From assembly GCF_965638725.1 (NCBI RefSeq), contig NC_134976.1, forward strand, positions 1,426,001 to 1,490,000: a DNA stretch of 64,000 bases, read 5' to 3'. This document shows, one piece after another, positions 61,004 through 64,000 of the stretch. Source of the DNA: Aptenodytes patagonicus (Eukaryota > Chordata > Aves > Sphenisciformes > Spheniscidae). The position numbers were made by a program, and so were the translations under genes. The notes under the pieces are model-generated. The model was given only the letters and a program-made list of their open reading frames with translations, had not been told where the DNA came from and ran no database searches. Each line of letters starts with the position of its first letter. Position 1 is the stretch's first letter.

Positions 61004-63947
61004 ATGTCCCCACCGGTGCCAGCGCTGAGCCCGGAGCAGAAGCAGGAGCTGGCGACCATCGCCCAGCGCATCATCGCCCCCGGCAAGGGCATCCTGGCCG
61101 CCGATGAGTCCACCGGTGCGTGACTGGGAGGGCACTGGGGGGCACTGGGCGGGGATTGGGGCACACCGGGAGGTACTGGGAACTACTAGGAGGGGATTAG
61201 GAAGCACTGGGAGGGCGTTGGGAGGGACTGGGATGTACTGGGAGGGGGTGGGGGGGCACTGGGAGGCACTGGGACACACTTGGAGGAGATCAGGAGGCAC
61301 TGGGAGGGCACTGGGAGAGCACGGGGGGGCACTAGGAGGGCGCGGGGACGCACTGGGAGGCACTGGGAACTACTGGGAGGGCGCGGGGACACACTGGGAG
61401 GCACTGGGAACTACTGGGAGGGCACGGGGACACACTGGGAGGCACTGGGAACTACTGGGAGGGCACGGGGACACACTGGGAGGCACTGGGAACTACTGGG
61501 AGGGCACGGGGACACACTGGGAGGCTACTGGGAGCCACTGGGACAGCATCAGGCAGCTACTGGGAGCTACTGGGGGACACTGGTACAGCACTGGGAGTTA
61601 CTGGGAGCCACTGGAATAATGCCTGGAGAGCACTGGGAGGGCACTGGAAGCTATTGGGGCGGCACTGGGAGGACACTGGGAACTGCTGGGAGATGCCAGG
61701 GCTGGACTGGGAAGTACTGGGAGCTACTGGGAGGCACTGGGGCAGCACCTGGGGAGTACTGGGAGTTACTGGGCCTTACTGGGAGCAACTGGGAGGCACT
61801 GGGAGCTGGCAGGCAGCCTGGCCAAGCACCCCAGTGCCCCGAGGTGGTAGTGGGGGGGGTACTGGGAGGCACTGGGAGCTACTGGGAGGCACTGGGGCAG
61901 CACCAGGAGACTACTGGGGGTTACTGGTCTATACTGCGATGAACTGGTTTACACTGGGATGGCCGCAAGGAGGGTTGGGAAGCAGCTGAGCACCCCGAGG
62001 TGGCACCAGGAGGGTCCTGAGAGCTCCTGGGGCTGCACTGGGAGCTACTGGGAGGCACTGGGGCAGCATGAGGAGGGCGGTGGGCCATACTGGGCTATAC
62101 TGGGCTGAACTGGGGGTGACTGGTTTGTACTGGGATGGCTGCAGGCAGCATCGCAAAGCGTCTGAGAACTTCAAGGTGGCACCAGGGGGTTCCTGAGAGC
62201 TCCTGGAGCAGCACTGGGAGCTACTGGGACACCTTGGGGCAGCACCAGGAGACCGGTTGGGGTTACTGGGCTATACTGGGCTGAACTGGGAGTGACTGGT
62301 TTGTACTGGGACCGGCTACAGGCAGCATCGCCAAGCGGCTGAGCTCGGTGGGGGCGGAGAACACGGAGGAGAACCGGCGCTGGTACCGGCAGCTGCTCTT
62401 CACCGCCGACAGCCGGGTGGACGCCTGCATCGGTGGGGTCATCCTCTTCCACGAGACCCTCTACCAGAAGGCGGACGATGGGCGTCCCTTCCCCCAGGTC
62501 ATCCGCGGCAAGGGCGCCCTCGTCGGCATCAAGGTGGGGACGTCGGGGGACACGCGGGGACACTGGGGGCCTTGGGGACAATGAGGGGACGGGGGGGGGG
62601 GGGGGGGGGGGTGTTGGGTGCTCCTTGAGCCAGGTCAACCGCATCAAAGGTGAAACCAGGTCAACCAGACCAAAGGTGGCTTCATCAGGCCAACCATTGT
62701 TGGCGTTGAGGCCTTGGGGACATCACGGGGACGTCAGGAGTGTTGGGGACATTGGGGAGACACAGGGGCGTTGGGGGCTTGGGTGCTCCTTGACGCAGGT
62801 CAACCACATCAAAAGGGTCTCGTTGGCATCAAGGTGGGGACATGGGGACCTTGGGGGGGGGGGACGTGGGGACGTTGAGGGCATTGTCCCCTTGAGGGGG
62901 ACATTGGGGACAGGAGGGACACTGGGGACATGGGGATGTTGGGGTAACAGGTGGCCATTGGGGACGTTGGAGGGACACGGGGACATCAAGGTGCCCCAGG
63001 GGACACGGGGGTGACACGAGTGGGCTGTGGGGACGCAGGTGAGGACAGGGTGGGGGGGGACGTGAGGACAAGGTGGGGACCGGGCCAGCGCCCTGGTGAC
63101 CCTGTCCCCGTCCCCCAGGTGGACAAGGGGGTCGTGCCCCTGGCTGGCACCAACGGCGAGACCACGACCCAGGGTGAGTGACAGCTGTGTCCCCAAGGGT
63201 GGCCCCAGCCGCGTCCCCATCCCTGATGCCACCATGGCGTCCCTGTCCCTACTGCCACCCCACACCCCATTGCTATCTCCTTCCCTGATGCCGCCCCCAC
63301 ACCCCATTGCTGTCCCCATCCTTGATGCCACCATGGTGTCCTCACCCCTGATGCCATCCCCAAGCCCCACTGGCATCTCCATCCCTGATGTCACCATGGT
63401 GTCCCCATCCTTCATGTCGCCCCCACACCCCACTCGTGTCCCCATCCTTGATGCCACCACAGTGGCCTCATCCCTCATGCTGCCCCCACGCCCTATTGCT
63501 GTCCCCAACCCTGATGTGACCATGGTGTCCCCACCCCTGATGCCATCCCCAAGCCCAATCAGTGTCCCCATCCCTGATGCCACCACAGTGTCCCCACCCT
63601 TGATGATGCCCCCACACCCCACTGGAGTCCCCATCCCTGATGCCACCACAGTGGCCTCATCCCCGATTCCATCTCCAAACCCCATCACTGTCCCCATCCT
63701 TGATGCCACCACCATGTCCCCATCCATGCTGCCTCCCCCACACCCCGTCGGTGTCCCCGGCCCTGATGTCCCCGTGGTGTCCCCAGGGCTGGACGGGCTG
63801 ATGGAGCGCTGCGCCCAGTACAAGAAGGATGGGGCTGACTTCGCCAAGTGGCGCTGTGTCCTCAAGATCTCCGAGCACACGCCCACGCGCCTGGCCGTGA
63901 TGGAGAACGCCAACGTCCTCGCCCGCTATGCCAGCATCTGCCAGCAG
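61004..63947 (+). CDS. ALDOA: Fructose-bisphosphate aldolase A, 5' half (residues 1-180); continues beyond the window
   Basis: Class I aldolase, a cytosolic tetramer cleaving fructose 1,6-bisphosphate to DHAP and glyceraldehyde 3-phosphate in glycolysis. Coding exons: 61004-61115, 62322-62533, 63119-63173, 63787-63947. The last three lengths (212, 55, 161) match mammalian ALDOA and phases fit. [43 protein letters not shown] and [15 protein letters not shown] are diagnostic; KADDGRPF and GTNGE favour A over B or C. Active-site residues visible (Met counted): Asp34, Lys42, Arg43, Lys108, Lys147; the Schiff-base Lys lies beyond the window. Start at 61004 gives the usual N-terminal length in a GCCGCCGCGATG context; an in-frame ATG at 60938 would add 22 residues. 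The last donor is weak (CAG/GTCCCC). N-terminus SPPV replaces PYQY. Confidence 0.95.
61120..62310 (+). repeat. ACTGGGAGG minisatellite in ALDOA intron 2, with exon 3 edge copies
   Basis: Units built on ACTGGGAGGCACTGGGA and CTACTGGGAG (about 10-60 bp, higher-order about 57-60 bp around 61,350-61,520). Towards the 3' end, longer units include the exon 3 acceptor edge: CTGCAG/GCAGCATCGCAAAGCG at 62,140-62,160, against the real CTACAG/GCAGCATCGCCAAGCG at 62,317-62,337. More diverged versions lie near 61,965 and 61,810. Confidence 0.9.
62534..63118 (+). repeat. G-rich ALDOA intron 3 with a copy of the exon 3 donor edge
   Basis: GGGGACATTGGGGAC-type repeats, a poly-G run at 62,591-62,610, a duplicated TGCTCCTTGA(G/C)(C/G)CAGGTCAACC block (62,622 and 62,783), and CTCGTTGGCATCAAGGTGGG at 62,819-62,838, which copies the exon end CTCGTCGGCATCAAG plus its GTGGGG donor exactly 300 bp downstream of it. 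Confidence 0.85.
63174..63786 (+). repeat. C-rich degenerate minisatellite in ALDOA intron 4
   Basis: About fifteen copies of CCCCATCCCTGATGCCACC with variable linkers (ATGGTGTCC, CCCCACACCCCA), 40-60 bp apart, on the plus strand. Open frames on the complement arise from composition. Confidence 0.88.
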
Positions 63948-64000
63948 GTCCCCGTCCTCTCCCCGGGGCCCTCCCTGTCCCCAACCCCGTCCCCATGTCA

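Noticed and set aside
59850-61364. Minus-strand frames of 200-400 codons opposite ALDOA intron 1
   Set aside because: Antisense of purine-rich and CCTGGGTCC repeats; no domain and no independent splice signals.
62171-63913. Minus-strand frames up to 396 codons opposite ALDOA exons 3-5
   Set aside because: They run antisense over confirmed ALDOA exons and a CCCTGATGCC repeat; low-complexity Gly/Asp/Met peptide.

Overview
The window is vertebrate nuclear DNA and almost certainly avian. It contains many CR1 LINE copies with their typical ATTCTATGA-type 3' tails, a bird-type family 14-like olfactory receptor, LTR retrotransposons, and a GC-rich, minisatellite-packed gene block typical of bird microchromosomes. 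Genes are split by GT-AG introns, and nothing prokaryotic is present.

Positions 1-46,500 are a repeat-rich accessory region. It begins with an apparently complete 12-exon ubiquitin-specific protease gene of the USP42/USP36 type (coding start 2588, stop 8544). Every inferred splice junction keeps phase, giving 706 residues with the catalytic Cys, His and Asp present, and the C-terminal tail carries a recent 222-bp coding tandem repeat. After it come CR1 fragments, a broken olfactory receptor (12851-13508), a solo LTR inserted into a CR1, a gag-pol endogenous retrovirus with both LTRs and a 5-bp target duplication (18473-25319), and an intact olfactory receptor (33355-34281). Another solo LTR (42774-43360), several diverged duplicated blocks and three OR-like relics complete this half.

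At about 46.5 kb the composition changes abruptly. From there to the end I see no CR1 or LTR, but nearly all non-coding sequence is tandem repeat (units of 31, 52, 85, about 160 and 170 bp, plus degenerate short-unit arrays). Two genes lie head to head in this block: TLCD3B (FAM57B; minus strand, five coding exons, 267 aa) and ALDOA (fructose-bisphosphate aldolase A; plus strand, coding exons for residues 1-180, cut by the window end). Human 16p11.2 has the same neighbours in the same orientation, so this is conserved synteny. The gap between them holds GC and CCAAT boxes, duplicated octamer motifs, an AT-rich palindromic homeodomain-type patch, six RFX X-box-like motifs, a TATA/CArG (muscle-type) ALDOA promoter and a CRE/GC-box (housekeeping-type) ALDOA promoter.

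The most unusual signal is that intronic minisatellites in both genes carry copies of exon edges with their splice sites: about six copies of the TLCD3B exon 3 donor edge, and copies of both edges of ALDOA exon 3. A shared GACGCCTGGGTCC motif recurs in introns of both genes in the same orientation relative to transcription. A second signal is the retroelement layout: gag and pol share one reading frame and are separated by a single amber codon, behind an upstream hydrophobic ORF.
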